A stretch of DNA of 54,805 bases from an uncultured Bacteroidales bacterium (GCA_949289215.1 CASENC010000006.1:1-54805); one strand, 5' to 3'; positions 8,147 through 17,262 are shown, numbered from the stretch's first letter. A program made the numbers and translations. The notes: a model not told the origin generated them from the letters alone.

Positions 8147-9205
8147 ATGAGTACTTGGGTAGAAAAACGGCGTAAAATAAAACTCCGCAACATAATCCTC
8201 AACACGGTGTGCATCACACTTGCATTGATAGGTGCATCGTGGACGATAAATTATTTTTGGAAATATTTCAATTACGAAATCACCAACGATGCATTCATCG
8301 ACCAGTACATATCGCCGGTAAACGTGCGAGTGGCAGGATACATAAAGGAGGTGCGTTTCAAAGAACACCAATATGTGCACCGTGGCGACACACTGCTGGT
8401 ACTCGACAACAGCGAATACCTTATCAAGGTGAAAGAGGCCGAAGCCGCGCTGCTTGATGCCCAAGGCTCACGACGGGTGCTTGACTCGGGCATAGGAGCA
8501 TCGAAAGCCAATGTGGCAATACAGGAAGCCAACATACAGGAGGCCCGGGCAAGGCTTTGGCAAGCCGAACAGGATTATAACCGTTACGAGAAACTATACA
8601 GGGAAGAATCGGTCGCAAAGCAACAATTCGACCAAATCAAGGCCGACTACGATGCGGCCCTTGCACGCTACAATGCCCTTATCGAACAACGAAAGGCCGT
8701 GAAAATGCAATCAGACGAAACCCAAAGCCGGACGACCAATGCCGAGGCCGAAATTCTGCGCTGCGAGGCCGGATTAGACATGGCAAGGCTGAACCTTTCA
8801 TATACGGTGGTTACAGCGCCATTCGACGGATATACAGGCCGCAGAACCCTCGAACAAGGGCAATACGTGTCGGCCGGACAGACGATAACCAATCTCATAC
8901 GCAGCCAAAACAAGTGGGTGACTGCCAATTACAGGGAAACACAAATCGAGAACATTTACATAGGGCAACGGGTGATAATATCGGTCGATGCAGTCAGCGG
9001 ACGCACATTCGAGGGTCGAGTAACTGCCATATCCGAAGCCACCGGTTCGAAATACTCGCTTGTTCCCACCGACAATTCGGCCGGAAATTTCGTGAAAGTG
9101 CAACAGCGCATACCGGTAAGAATCGATTTCGTGGACGTTTCACCCGGCGACATGGCTCGCTTCCGTGCCGGAATGATGGTAGTGACTGAGGCTTGCAAAG
9201 AATAA
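8147..9205 (+). CDS. HlyD/EmrA-type membrane-fusion adaptor
   Basis: 352 residues. One N-terminal transmembrane helix (about 15-35, IILNTVCITLALIGASWTI) is followed by a barrel-sandwich/lipoyl half (NVRVAGYIKEVRFKEHQYVHRGDTLLVLD), a long coiled-coil hairpin rich in Ala/Glu/Gln (about 85-205), the second lipoyl half (VVTAPFDGYTGRRTLEQGQYVSAG) and a beta-barrel. This is the order of EmrA adaptors that link a cytoplasmic-membrane MFS pump to TolC. It is 11 bp downstream of the channel gene and 16 bp upstream of the pump. Confidence 0.92.
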   Translation: MSTWVEKRRKIKLRNIILNTVCITLALIGASWTINYFWKYFNYEITNDAFIDQYISPVNVRVAGYIKEVRFKEHQYVHRGDTLLVLDNSEYLIKVKEAEAALLDAQGSRRVLDSGIGASKANVAIQEANIQEARARLWQAEQDYNRYEKLYREESVAKQQFDQIKADYDAALARYNALIEQRKAVKMQSDETQSRTTNAEAEILRCEAGLDMARLNLSYTVVTAPFDGYTGRRTLEQGQYVSAGQTITNLIRSQNKWVTANYRETQIENIYIGQRVIISVDAVSGRTFEGRVTAISEATGSKYSLVPTDNSAGNFVKVQQRIPVRIDFVDVSPGDMARFRAGMMVVTEACKE

Positions 9206-9221
9206 GAAATATAGAGTGCTT

Positions 9222-10838
9222 ATGACAGCAAACTTGTCAGAACGCCTTGATTTGCCACTCAGGAAAGGATTGCCCGGGTGGATGGGAATAGTCACCATGT
9301 TCATGGTGGCAATACCGGTCATGATGATCAACGGCACCTACACCGGCAGCCTGCAAGAAGTGTCGGGAACACTGGGCGCGCTCACCGAGGATATTACCAT
9401 GGGATATTATGCGGCATCGGCCGGCATGGCAATTGTTTATCCCATTCTCAACAAGGTGATGGACAGGGTTACTCAAAAGACGCTCCTGCTCATAAGCCTG
9501 AGCTTGCAAGTGGTCATCAGCTGGATGTGCGCCAAGACTCGCAGCACCGACCTGCTTATTGCCTATAGCTTCATGCTGGGATTTGTGAAAGGCTTTGCAA
9601 TGCTGTGGTTTGTGAAGAAACTGAGCAAACTGGTCAGCCCACGCAACATACGCAGCGAGTTTTACGCCTACTTTTATCCTATTGTATTCAGTGTGGGGCA
9701 ATTGTCAATGATAGTGACGGCACAACTTGCTTATTATTACGACTGGAAATACATGTATTACTTCGAAATAATATTGCTGCTCCTGGCCATAATGCTTGTA
9801 CTTGCGACATTCCGCTATGCCAAAGTTCCCATAAGGCAACCATTCAAGGGAGTTGACTTTCGCAGCATCTTCATAGCCGCAGTGGCCATACTCATGATAA
9901 TGTATGTATTTACCTACGGCCGTGTCCTCGACTGGTTCCATTCACCACGTCTGCGTTACTACCTTGTTGCTTCTATATTGCTGCTGTTCCTGTTCTTGTG
10001 GGTACAGTGGGCCAACCGCAGCCGCGAGCCATATATCTACCTAATACAAATCACACGTGTCAAGCCGCTGCTTGGATACTTGTATATGTTCATAACCATG
10101 TTCTTTTGCTCGTCGGGCACACTCATCACCAATTATGTAACCTCCATTGTGCACACCGACAGTGTCCATGCCAATATGCTCTATCTTTACGTCATACCGG
10201 GATTTATCGTCGGGGCATTCATGTGTTTTTGGTGGTTCAGGTGGCAACGTTGGCGGTTCCGCTACTTCATCTCGGCCGGGATGGCCTGTTTTGTGGGATA
10301 TTTTGCCATCATGTACTTCGGCATCGCCCCCGACAGCACCTACGAGATGCTATACCTGCCCATGTTCCTGCGCGGAATGGGCATGATGATACTTTTCATT
10401 TCATTCGGCCTTTTCGTGGTAGAGGAATTACCCATGAAATATATGCTCTCGAATGCTTTTTTCCTCATCTTGTCGCGCTCGGTACTGGCACCGGTAATAG
10501 GCTCGTCGTTTTTCAGTAATATGCTCTATTACCTGCAATTGCAAGGCAACCAACGCCTTTCCGATTCAATAACACTAAGCGACCCCATAGCGGCAAGCCA
10601 ATATGCAAGTTCATTGCAATCGGCCATCGCGCAAGGCCACAGTTATATCGAAGCCGAACAGATTGCAACAAATGCCATCTATACCACCATTCAACAACAA
10701 AGCTTGCTGCTGTCGATGAAAACGGTTATCGGATATATGCTTATAACAGCACTTGTGCTCGCCATCGTATCGGCATTCATCCATTTCCATAAAACCGTGA
10801 AAGTAAAGATTATCCGCACAGGCGACGACATGGTGTGA
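9222..10838 (+). CDS. MFS drug transporter (DHA2/EmrB-like)
   Basis: 538 residues from ATG 9222; a GTG at 9216 is in frame but less likely. About 14 hydrophobic helices run through the protein, as in the DHA2 (14-TM) branch used by EmrB. It begins with a short cytosolic tail and helix 1 (GIVTMFMVAIPVMMINGTYTG). The periplasmic loop before the last helix (about 450-505, LQLQGNQRLSDSITLSDPIAAS) resembles the EmrB loop that contacts the adaptor. It would export hydrophobic compounds using the proton gradient. It ends the MarR-TolC-EmrA-MFS operon. Some helices diverge from classical EmrB, so substrate prediction is not possible. Confidence 0.85.
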   Translation: MTANLSERLDLPLRKGLPGWMGIVTMFMVAIPVMMINGTYTGSLQEVSGTLGALTEDITMGYYAASAGMAIVYPILNKVMDRVTQKTLLLISLSLQVVISWMCAKTRSTDLLIAYSFMLGFVKGFAMLWFVKKLSKLVSPRNIRSEFYAYFYPIVFSVGQLSMIVTAQLAYYYDWKYMYYFEIILLLLAIMLVLATFRYAKVPIRQPFKGVDFRSIFIAAVAILMIMYVFTYGRVLDWFHSPRLRYYLVASILLLFLFLWVQWANRSREPYIYLIQITRVKPLLGYLYMFITMFFCSSGTLITNYVTSIVHTDSVHANMLYLYVIPGFIVGAFMCFWWFRWQRWRFRYFISAGMACFVGYFAIMYFGIAPDSTYEMLYLPMFLRGMGMMILFISFGLFVVEELPMKYMLSNAFFLILSRSVLAPVIGSSFFSNMLYYLQLQGNQRLSDSITLSDPIAASQYASSLQSAIAQGHSYIEAEQIATNAIYTTIQQQSLLLSMKTVIGYMLITALVLAIVSAFIHFHKTVKVKIIRTGDDMV

Positions 10839-10868
10839 TTTCCTTTTGACAAAACGAAAGGAGGGGGA

Positions 10869-10920
10869 AAGACATATTTTTCAATTGCCCATAACGTTTG
10901 TTGCTTGAAAAATATGTCTT
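10869..10920. repeat. Long AT-rich stem-loop between convergent genes
   Basis: A perfect 16-bp inverted repeat: AAGACATATTTTTCAA (10869-10884) and its complement at 10905-10920, separated by 20 nt. It lies between the MFS gene and the convergent nitroreductase gene. No T-run follows on either strand, so it is not a classical terminator, although it could stabilise 3' ends of both mRNAs. Confidence 0.7.
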
Positions 10921-10961
10921 CCTGCCCTTCGGTATAAAAATCTTTATATCAAGAAAAACCG

Positions 10962-11621
10962 TCAGTCGATGAATTTCACACGCGATGCGTCACGTTCCTT
11001 GGCTGCCGGCGACTCATCGGGATACCCCACAGCGATGCAATAAAGCAACTTGTAGCCTTTTGGCAAATCAAGTTTTTCAAGATATTCCGCTGCACGCGGA
11101 TTATTCTGCAAAAATGCAGCCGAACTGCCAAGGCAGCAAGTTCCCAATCCCATGGCGCGTGCGGCAAGCATAATGTTTTCGCCAAGCAATCCGCAATCTA
11201 TCTGTGACGATGAAGCCGCGGGATCGGCTGCCACAAAAATCACCGTAGGTGCATTGCGGAACATATTCTTGAAACCCGGTTCTCCGGCCACACGTGGATT
11301 TACCTCTTTGAACACGGCTGTTATCCCGTCGATATATTCCTTGCTGTCAACCACGCGCACAGCCCACGGCTGCTTGTTCATGCCATTGGGTGCATTTATG
11401 CCACATTCAAGCAGCACTTGCACCGTGTCGCGACCCACCGGCCATTCCTTGTATTGTCGCACACTGCGGCGAGCCATGATATTCTCAACCACTATTTTAC
11501 CGGTATCCACGGCAGCCGTCGCAGCAGTTGCCGTTTCTCCACCTTGTTGCGCCCCATTAGAGACGCAACCGGCCATCATGCCCACCAGGCACAATGCCGA
11601 AACAAACAATTTGATTTTCAT
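10962..11621 (-). CDS. Nitroreductase-family lipoprotein
   Basis: 219 residues. The signal peptide MKIKLFVSALCLVGMMAGC ends in a lipobox with Cys19, so the protein is predicted to be a lipid-anchored envelope protein. After a Gly/Ala/Thr linker comes a nitroreductase fold: IMARRSVRQYKEWPV (FMN-phosphate contacts), INAPNGMNKQPWAVRVV, and a C-terminal GLGTCCLGSSAAFL / AVGYPDESP. The family is FMN-dependent and reduces nitro, quinone or flavin substrates; an exported form must obtain flavin outside or be exported folded. It follows the esterase gene by 29 bp and is the last gene of that operon. The physiological substrate is unknown. Confidence 0.88.
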   Translation of the reverse strand: MKIKLFVSALCLVGMMAGCVSNGAQQGGETATAATAAVDTGKIVVENIMARRSVRQYKEWPVGRDTVQVLLECGINAPNGMNKQPWAVRVVDSKEYIDGITAVFKEVNPRVAGEPGFKNMFRNAPTVIFVAADPAASSSQIDCGLLGENIMLAARAMGLGTCCLGSSAAFLQNNPRAAEYLEKLDLPKGYKLLYCIAVGYPDESPAAKERDASRVKFID

Positions 11622-11650
11622 AGATTGTTAATAAATTTATTTGTTATCAG

Positions 11651-12727
11651 TCACTTCCGGCCTGTCAGAGTGCGCAGAAAGGGAAGGAGTTCGTTGGCCA
11701 TCTTGCGGTGCTGAGCCTTCGAGGGGTGCAGGTCGGCCCCATAGCCGAGGCTGCCGTCTTGCGGAGTGAAGTCAAAGCGGTAAATATTCTTGTCGCCCTC
11801 GTTTCTCAACGTTTCACACATGGCATCAAGGGCACCATTCTGCTGTTCAAGCGGCTTCCCTGCAAGCATACAGCCCGAGAGTATCACAATCTTAGTCTTG
11901 GGATAAAGCCCGCGCAAGTGGCGCACGAATTTTTCATAGCTCTCACGATAAAGTTCAGGGTCGCAACCTGTGGTACTGAAGTCGTTGGTGCCAAGGTCGA
12001 TGCACAACACATCGGGCACATTGCCCGCCGTATCCCATTTTTGCGAATCGTCATAAATGAGCGTGTAATCATACCACTGCGGCATGGTTCCGGCATCGTT
12101 ATTACCGTCATAATTGCGGTAAGCCCCTATACCCGAACGGGCCACAACGGTAAACCGCATATCGAGCTCCCTTGCAATGATGGCGGCATATGTATAAAAG
12201 AAATTGGAATTTGACGGATCGTATTTCACCGAACCGTCGGCAGCCTCGGTACCATAACCGCAAGTCATGGAATCACCTATAAATTCTATCAAGGGGCGAT
12301 TATCCTTTCCCATATCCACAAGTTGCGCATCATCATCTATGACAAAACCATAGAACTCGGCCTGCGACTGATATTCTTCCGAAACAAGCATCAACTCGAT
12401 TATGTGACGGCCTTCGGGCAATTCCGAGGCTATGCGTATCACACTGTCACGCTCGCCGAAATGTATTTTATGATAGTTCTTATGATCGACCCCCACCATA
12501 AAATAACCGCTACCGGGCTTCATCTGCACGGCAATCGAAGAGCCGGTAAAACAAGCCGTGATAGTCGTACCGGGATAAGCCATCATGGGGGCAAACCTAT
12601 TGGCAAAATTCACGCGCCCCATGTAACGGATATTATCGTTGTCGGCACCAACAAACCGGGTTTGGGCAACCGTCGTCAACGAACACAATAACATCACCAC
12701 AAAAATGTAAAACTTTGACATATTCAT
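11651..12727 (-). CDS. Exported SGNH esterase with CE2-type N-domain
   Basis: 358 residues with a signal peptide (to about Ala21-Gln22). An N-terminal jelly-roll domain (about 30-135, with GSGYFMVGVDHKNYHKI) precedes an SGNH hydrolase domain. The nucleophile block is EFIGDSMTCGYG (Ser153), block III is LGTNDFS (Asn248) and the catalytic Asp/His pair is in GADLHPS (Asp332, His334). This two-domain order is that of CE2 acetyl esterases, which remove acetyl groups from xylan or mannan. It fits the nearby GH43 and GH5 enzymes. It sits between the nucleoside kinase (21-bp gap) and the nitroreductase lipoprotein (29-bp gap). The exact glycan is not determined. Confidence 0.87.
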   Translation of the reverse strand: MNMSKFYIFVVMLLCSLTTVAQTRFVGADNDNIRYMGRVNFANRFAPMMAYPGTTITACFTGSSIAVQMKPGSGYFMVGVDHKNYHKIHFGERDSVIRIASELPEGRHIIELMLVSEEYQSQAEFYGFVIDDDAQLVDMGKDNRPLIEFIGDSMTCGYGTEAADGSVKYDPSNSNFFYTYAAIIARELDMRFTVVARSGIGAYRNYDGNNDAGTMPQWYDYTLIYDDSQKWDTAGNVPDVLCIDLGTNDFSTTGCDPELYRESYEKFVRHLRGLYPKTKIVILSGCMLAGKPLEQQNGALDAMCETLRNEGDKNIYRFDFTPQDGSLGYGADLHPSKAQHRKMANELLPFLRTLTGRK

Positions 12728-12748
12728 ATCTTGATTAATTTAAAAATT

Positions 12749-14434
12749 TCAATAATGGAAACTACTGCCGCCAAGGAACTCGCGAAGCAGGCTCGTGCTG
12801 GGTATCTGCTCCTCGCTGATGGGAAGGAAATAGCTGAGGAATGTAAGCAACCGCACAGCCTCGGCAAACTCAGGCACATTGCGCGGCACCTTCCGCAACA
12901 GCGGCACGGCATAATCTTTCATCACGCCGAGTTCAAACAGCAACGATGAATTAAACGTGGCATCGGCATTTTCCTGGAACGGGAAAATCCATTTTTCCTC
13001 TCCCCGACGCACACTGGGCCACCGTGCAATGGTGTCGAGCGCGTTCGAACCGCGATACTTGTGATCTCGTATTATGCGGCGCAACAACCGGTTATCGGTC
13101 GTCGGAACCCAATTATGGTCATCAATCGTAAGCGTGGTAAGAGCCGATACATACAAGCGGAACTTTTGATCCTCGGGAATTTGCGCCGTCAATTCGGGGT
13201 TCAGGCCGTGAATGCCCTCTATGAGCAACACATTGTTCTCGCCCAGGCGCATTTTGTCACCTTTGAACACCCGCCGCCCTGTGGCAAAATCATAAGTGGG
13301 CATCTCCACCTCTTCTCCTGCTATGAGACGGCGTAAATCGGTATTGAATAAATCGAGATCAAGGGCATAAAGCGACTCATAATCATATTCGCCATTCTCG
13401 TCTTTAGGCGTGGCCTCGCGGTCAACAAAATAATTGTCGAGCGAAATCACTTGCGGGATTATGCGATTAATCATAAGCTGAATGGCCAATCGGCGAGATG
13501 AAGTAGTCTTGCCGCTCGACGACGGCCCGGCGATAAGCACAATTCGTGCTTTGCCTTGCCTGTAACGGCTTGCTATCTCATCGGCTATGCGTGAAAAATT
13601 GGCATCGTGCAATGCTTCGGCAACATTGATAAGCATCGAAGTTTTTCCATCAAGCACAGCACGGTTAAGGTCGGCAACATTGGTTATTCCCACCACCTCG
13701 TTAAACTTCAAGTAATTGTCAAAAGCCTCAAGCATTTTGTCTTGCCGTGACGGGCGGCGAGCTTTTCCCGGATTGTTCAAATCGGGGCCGAGCAACAGCA
13801 TACCATTGTGGTATTTTACCAAATCAAACACCTTCAGCGCGCCGGTCGATGGTGCAAGATTGCCATAGTAGCTATCGGCGGTGTCGCCAAGCGTGTAATA
13901 CACCGAATATATCTCGTCGGAAGTGTCGAGCAACTCCACTTTATCAAGCAGTCCGGCATCAAGGAACATCTTACGGACATCGCGGGTGAGGCGCTGCCTG
14001 CGCACAAACGGCAAATCCTCTTCGACAATACTTTGCATACGCGCCTTTATGTCTTCTACCAATTTGGCAGCAGGTTCCACCTCATGCTCGTCCTTATCGA
14101 CAATCATTGCATAATACCCGTTGGAAACTGAATGCCGCATACGCAGGCGCATGGCAGGACACACATCGAGCATCGCCTTGTAAAGCACCATACACAACGA
14201 ACGCACATACACACGTTGCCCCGACGGCGACGACAGGTCGAGGAATTCCACCATATTGGGCTTATATACCGGAAAGTGCAAATCCTCGGTCTTATTGTTC
14301 ACATGGGCACAGATAGGAGTCAAATCGATGCGTTCCTTTATACGCTCGTATATTTCGAGCAAGGTTTCCCCGCCACTCACCGGCACATATTCGTCGATGT
14401 TCTTGCAATATATGTTCAACTGCTCTGCCGTCAT
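12749..14434 (-). CDS. Nucleoside kinase with TGS/ThrRS-like N-domain (uridine kinase family)
   Basis: 561 residues. An N-terminal TGS-like segment (about 1-60) is followed by a region resembling the threonyl-tRNA synthetase editing/second domain (about 60-240, with RMRHSVSNGYY). The C-terminal P-loop kinase has Walker A GPSSSGKTT at 303-311, and VISLDNYFVDR plus YDFATGRR as in uridine kinases. It would phosphorylate uridine or a related nucleoside at the expense of ATP or GTP. The fusion is widely conserved in Bacteroidetes and Firmicutes and its regulatory domain is poorly understood. It is second in the operon headed by the S24 repressor, 23 bp downstream. Confidence 0.9.
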   Translation of the reverse strand: MTAEQLNIYCKNIDEYVPVSGGETLLEIYERIKERIDLTPICAHVNNKTEDLHFPVYKPNMVEFLDLSSPSGQRVYVRSLCMVLYKAMLDVCPAMRLRMRHSVSNGYYAMIVDKDEHEVEPAAKLVEDIKARMQSIVEEDLPFVRRQRLTRDVRKMFLDAGLLDKVELLDTSDEIYSVYYTLGDTADSYYGNLAPSTGALKVFDLVKYHNGMLLLGPDLNNPGKARRPSRQDKMLEAFDNYLKFNEVVGITNVADLNRAVLDGKTSMLINVAEALHDANFSRIADEIASRYRQGKARIVLIAGPSSSGKTTSSRRLAIQLMINRIIPQVISLDNYFVDREATPKDENGEYDYESLYALDLDLFNTDLRRLIAGEEVEMPTYDFATGRRVFKGDKMRLGENNVLLIEGIHGLNPELTAQIPEDQKFRLYVSALTTLTIDDHNWVPTTDNRLLRRIIRDHKYRGSNALDTIARWPSVRRGEEKWIFPFQENADATFNSSLLFELGVMKDYAVPLLRKVPRNVPEFAEAVRLLTFLSYFLPISEEQIPSTSLLREFLGGSSFHY

Positions 14435-14457
14435 AAAATTAAAGTTTTATATATTTG

Positions 14458-15156
14458 CTACATTCGTGTATCTATGTGAATAATGTTCTGTACAAACATT
14501 AATTCGCGTATGTCGCCGCGGTCGATTTCCATGTCATCATATTCAGGATTCTCGCTGCGCAATATCACCTTCCGGGCATCGGCATGGCGACGCACATATT
14601 TAACCATGCAATAATCATCGAGCAGCACCACATATATCTGCCCCCAAAATATCTGTTGGGTATTGGTAAGCTCCCGCACGGCAAGCATATCGCCGCTACG
14701 TATCACCGGAGCCATGCTGTCGCCGCTCACCTTCACTATGCGGCATCGTTGCGACATATTGGGCAGGTCGATGTAGCCTATTATGTTCTCATCGGCAAAC
14801 ATCATGGCCCGTGGCATCACGCCGGCAGTGACATCTATGTCATAAACCGGAATTCCGGGACACTCCACACTCGCCGGTTCGCTGCTGATGCGGCCATCTA
14901 TCAGCGTCTGGCTTGGCAATGCCGGTTGCGACTTGGCATAAGGCAAGTCGTCACCGGTTTCGAGCCAACGCTTCGACAACCCCATATTGACAACAATGCG
15001 ATTGATAAGCGATTCATTAATTGCAAGTTTCCCTTTCAAATACTTCGACATATTTGACGAATCCATACCTATCTGCCGGGCAAACTCGTTCTGTGTCAAT
15101 TTCATTTCGCCTATTATATACCGCAGCCGCTTGATTATTTCATCATTGTTATACAT
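14458..15156 (-). CDS. XRE-type repressor with LexA-like S24 peptidase domain
   Basis: 232 residues from the ATG at 15156; the frame extends to a TTG at 15183 with no support. The N-terminal helix-turn-helix (about 5-65, with KLTQNEFARQIGMDSSNMSKYLKGK) is joined by a linker to a LexA/S24 domain. The domain shows an Ala-Gly cleavage site (111-112, VTAGV), nucleophile Ser147 in VSGDSMAP and general base Lys186 in CMVKYVRR. RecA filaments would trigger self-cleavage, so downstream genes could be DNA-damage inducible. It resembles phage CI-type repressors, yet no phage genes are nearby; it heads a nucleoside-kinase/esterase/nitroreductase operon. A palindrome at 15196-15211, 40 bp upstream, is a candidate operator. 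Confidence 0.9.
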   Translation of the reverse strand: MYNNDEIIKRLRYIIGEMKLTQNEFARQIGMDSSNMSKYLKGKLAINESLINRIVVNMGLSKRWLETGDDLPYAKSQPALPSQTLIDGRISSEPASVECPGIPVYDIDVTAGVMPRAMMFADENIIGYIDLPNMSQRCRIVKVSGDSMAPVIRSGDMLAVRELTNTQQIFWGQIYVVLLDDYCMVKYVRRHADARKVILRSENPEYDDMEIDRGDIRELMFVQNIIHIDTRM

Positions 15157-15195
15157 GGTATATGGGTTGATTTGATTTTGCAAGTTACCAATTCT

Positions 15196-15211
15196 TTCCG
15201 AAATTTCGTAA
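15196..15211 (-). promoter_or_regulatory. Candidate operator of the S24 repressor
   Basis: TTCCGAAATTTCGTAA is a 16-bp near-perfect dyad (only the third and fourteenth bases fail to pair) centred on CGAAATTTCG, 40-55 bp upstream of the repressor ATG and within the short spacer after the GH43 gene. Binding is inferred from position only. Confidence 0.45.
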
Positions 15212-15242
15212 TTACGGCAATATTTTTAAAAATATTTAAAAA

Positions 15243-16823
15243 CTATTCACCCTTTAAACCTGCGGTGCTGCCGGGACCGTCGTGGCTGTATGTGAAATTG
15301 TCGAACGAAACTTCACCGCCACCGGCATCGGCATTATAGCAATACAATCCCACACGAATGCCTTTCCAGTTACCAAACTCCATTGTAAACGCATCGCCCG
15401 CCTGCACAAACTTTCGTCCGTCTTTGCTGTAAGAGAAAGCATAATCGTTGGCAGTTGCATCGGCATTCAACCGCAAATAAACCGTTTTACCCGACACGGC
15501 ATACGTCTCGACGATTTTCCCATCGGCTTCAAAGTAAAGCATCACTTTGCCATGCTCCTTCTTTACACCTAATACATTATTCCGCGCCCCCATGCAAGCC
15601 AGTCCGCAACGTTGCCCATCGGCCATGCGGCTGAAATCCATTTTTACGGTGGCACAACCTTTATATCCGACGGTTTTTTGAGTTACCGTGTTACGTGCCG
15701 ACCTGAAGTCATCGGCTTTAAGAGCTTGCAACGTCAACATTCCTTTCCGTTCCGAAAGCGACCAGGCCGAATCCACCGGATTGTGATTGAATTGCCATTG
15801 CAGTCCAAGTCTGCCGGCATCGAAATCATCGTCGGTCTGGGGCGATGTAATATCTGATTGTACGGCAATCCGAGGTTTGGTCCACACAGCCACAGGTTCG
15901 CCTATGCCATTACGGTCGATGTCCACGCCTATCACAGGCCACCCGTTTTCCCAGTGCATTGGTTGTAAATGCACTACCCGGCCAAGCGGGTTATATTGCT
16001 GGAAATGATAAAAGAACCATTCGCCGTCGGGCGTATCTACCATCGCTCCTTGATGAGGGCCGTTGATTGCCGTAGTTCCCTGTTCAAGCACCACCCGTTT
16101 CTCATACGGGCCGTAAATATTCTTCGAGCGCAAGACGGTTTGCCATCCCACTTGCACTCCGCCTTCGGGTATGCTCAAATAATAATATCCGTCACGCTTG
16201 TGTATCTTTGTACCTTCGGCCACAGGTCCTGTGTAAACCGTGCAGCCGTCATCGAGCAGCCGGGTTCCATTGGGGCTCATTTTGTGAATTACAATAGGCC
16301 CTGCACCCAGGATGCTGCGCCCCAAGTATGCCTGGCCATCTTCATCCCAAAACGGGCATGGGTCTTCCCACCCTTTAACATGGCACACGTTATGCAACGG
16401 ACTCCACGGCCCGGCAGGGTCGGTAGCATTCGACATAAAAAGGCCCTCATCGGGAGTACAGAAAAACACCCAGAACTTACCGTCGTGGTATCGCAACGAC
16501 GGAGCCCACGACCCGCCGCCGTAGTGTTCCATGCTATCCCAGCCGGGAAAATCAAAACGCCGGTACACCTGCGACAACAGCCGCCAATTTACCATGTCGT
16601 CCGACTCAAGCACTTGCATACCCGTGTAATGAAAATCAGATGCTACCATATAATATTTTTCCCCTACCCTTATCACATCAGGGTCGGAATAGTCGGCGTT
16701 CAATATTGGATTGACATACGTGCCGTTCCCTTGGTCTCCCCATGTAGGAAGTGGTGCCTGCCCGGCACATACACTTGTGGCACCCATTGCGATGCCAAGT
16801 AATAAAACAGAAATTCTAATCAT
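15243..16823 (-). CDS. Exported GH43 glycosidase (beta-xylosidase/arabinofuranosidase-like)
   Basis: 526 residues with a signal peptide (to about Ala20). The five-bladed propeller domain (about 35-330) shows the GH43 triad: base Asp47 in YSDPDVI, pKa-setting Asp154 in WEDPCPFWDEDG and acid Glu203 in VAEGTKI. A C-terminal concanavalin-like beta-sandwich (about 340-515, ending EVSFDNFTYSHDG) is the GH43_C2 domain that helps shape the active site in xylosidases. The combination suggests release of xylose or arabinose from arabinoxylan oligosaccharides in the periplasm. It has its own -7 promoter and lies upstream of the S24-repressor operon. Subfamily (GH43_12-like) is a guess. Confidence 0.9.
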   Translation of the reverse strand: MIRISVLLLGIAMGATSVCAGQAPLPTWGDQGNGTYVNPILNADYSDPDVIRVGEKYYMVASDFHYTGMQVLESDDMVNWRLLSQVYRRFDFPGWDSMEHYGGGSWAPSLRYHDGKFWVFFCTPDEGLFMSNATDPAGPWSPLHNVCHVKGWEDPCPFWDEDGQAYLGRSILGAGPIVIHKMSPNGTRLLDDGCTVYTGPVAEGTKIHKRDGYYYLSIPEGGVQVGWQTVLRSKNIYGPYEKRVVLEQGTTAINGPHQGAMVDTPDGEWFFYHFQQYNPLGRVVHLQPMHWENGWPVIGVDIDRNGIGEPVAVWTKPRIAVQSDITSPQTDDDFDAGRLGLQWQFNHNPVDSAWSLSERKGMLTLQALKADDFRSARNTVTQKTVGYKGCATVKMDFSRMADGQRCGLACMGARNNVLGVKKEHGKVMLYFEADGKIVETYAVSGKTVYLRLNADATANDYAFSYSKDGRKFVQAGDAFTMEFGNWKGIRVGLYCYNADAGGGEVSFDNFTYSHDGPGSTAGLKGE

Positions 16824-16860
16824 TATGTTATGGATTTTAGGTTAATATCGTAAGCTTCCC

Positions 16861-16868
16861 CAAAAATA
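16861..16868 (-). promoter_or_regulatory. -7 promoter box of the GH43 gene
   Basis: Minus-strand TATTTTTG matches TAnnTTTG 38 bp before the ATG at 16823. No -33 TTTG is seen at the ideal distance. Confidence 0.5.
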
Positions 16869-16984
16869 CGAAAAATTTACTTACATATACAGCTATGCCT
16901 GCGACTTTCGCTATATTTCAATAATATTGCCCTAATATATTTTAATAAAGCAGAAACTTGCAGCACCACTGGATGTTGCGGAGT

Positions 16985-17262
16985 TAAATACAAATTAATC
17001 ACTAACATTGAAAAACTTGTTTACCATGTGGCGGCAAAGCTGCCAAACTTTGTGGTAACCGACGGCGCAGCGACCACCACGTGGGAGCAAACCGTCGGCA
17101 GACCAAGAGTATGCCTCATCGGCCTCAAAGAGGTCAAATGTGTGATACCCGGGGTGTTCGACCTCTTTGAGGCCGTTTCAAATGCTCCGATGGTTCGGCT
17201 TCGTCTCACACATCGGTTACCACAAATTGGACGGCTATGCCACCCCCTGAATTTGTATTTTT
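16985..17262. repeat. MITE-like structured intergenic element (about 280 bp)
   Basis: The 561-bp gap between GH43 and DUF456 holds nested inverted repeats. The outer arms are TAAATACAAATT (16985-) and AATTTGTATTTTT (to 17262). The middle arms contain TTTGTGGTAACCGA and TCGGTTACCACAAA near 17049 and 17213. The inner arms are a perfect 15-bp pair, GGCCTCAAAGAGGTC (17121-17135) and GACCTCTTTGAGGCC (17160-17174). The outer parts, with GGCGGCAAAGC and GTCCAATTTG blocks, resemble the element at 29639-29722. Small ORFs on both strands follow from the symmetry and look non-coding. A non-autonomous mobile element is the best explanation. Confidence 0.65.
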
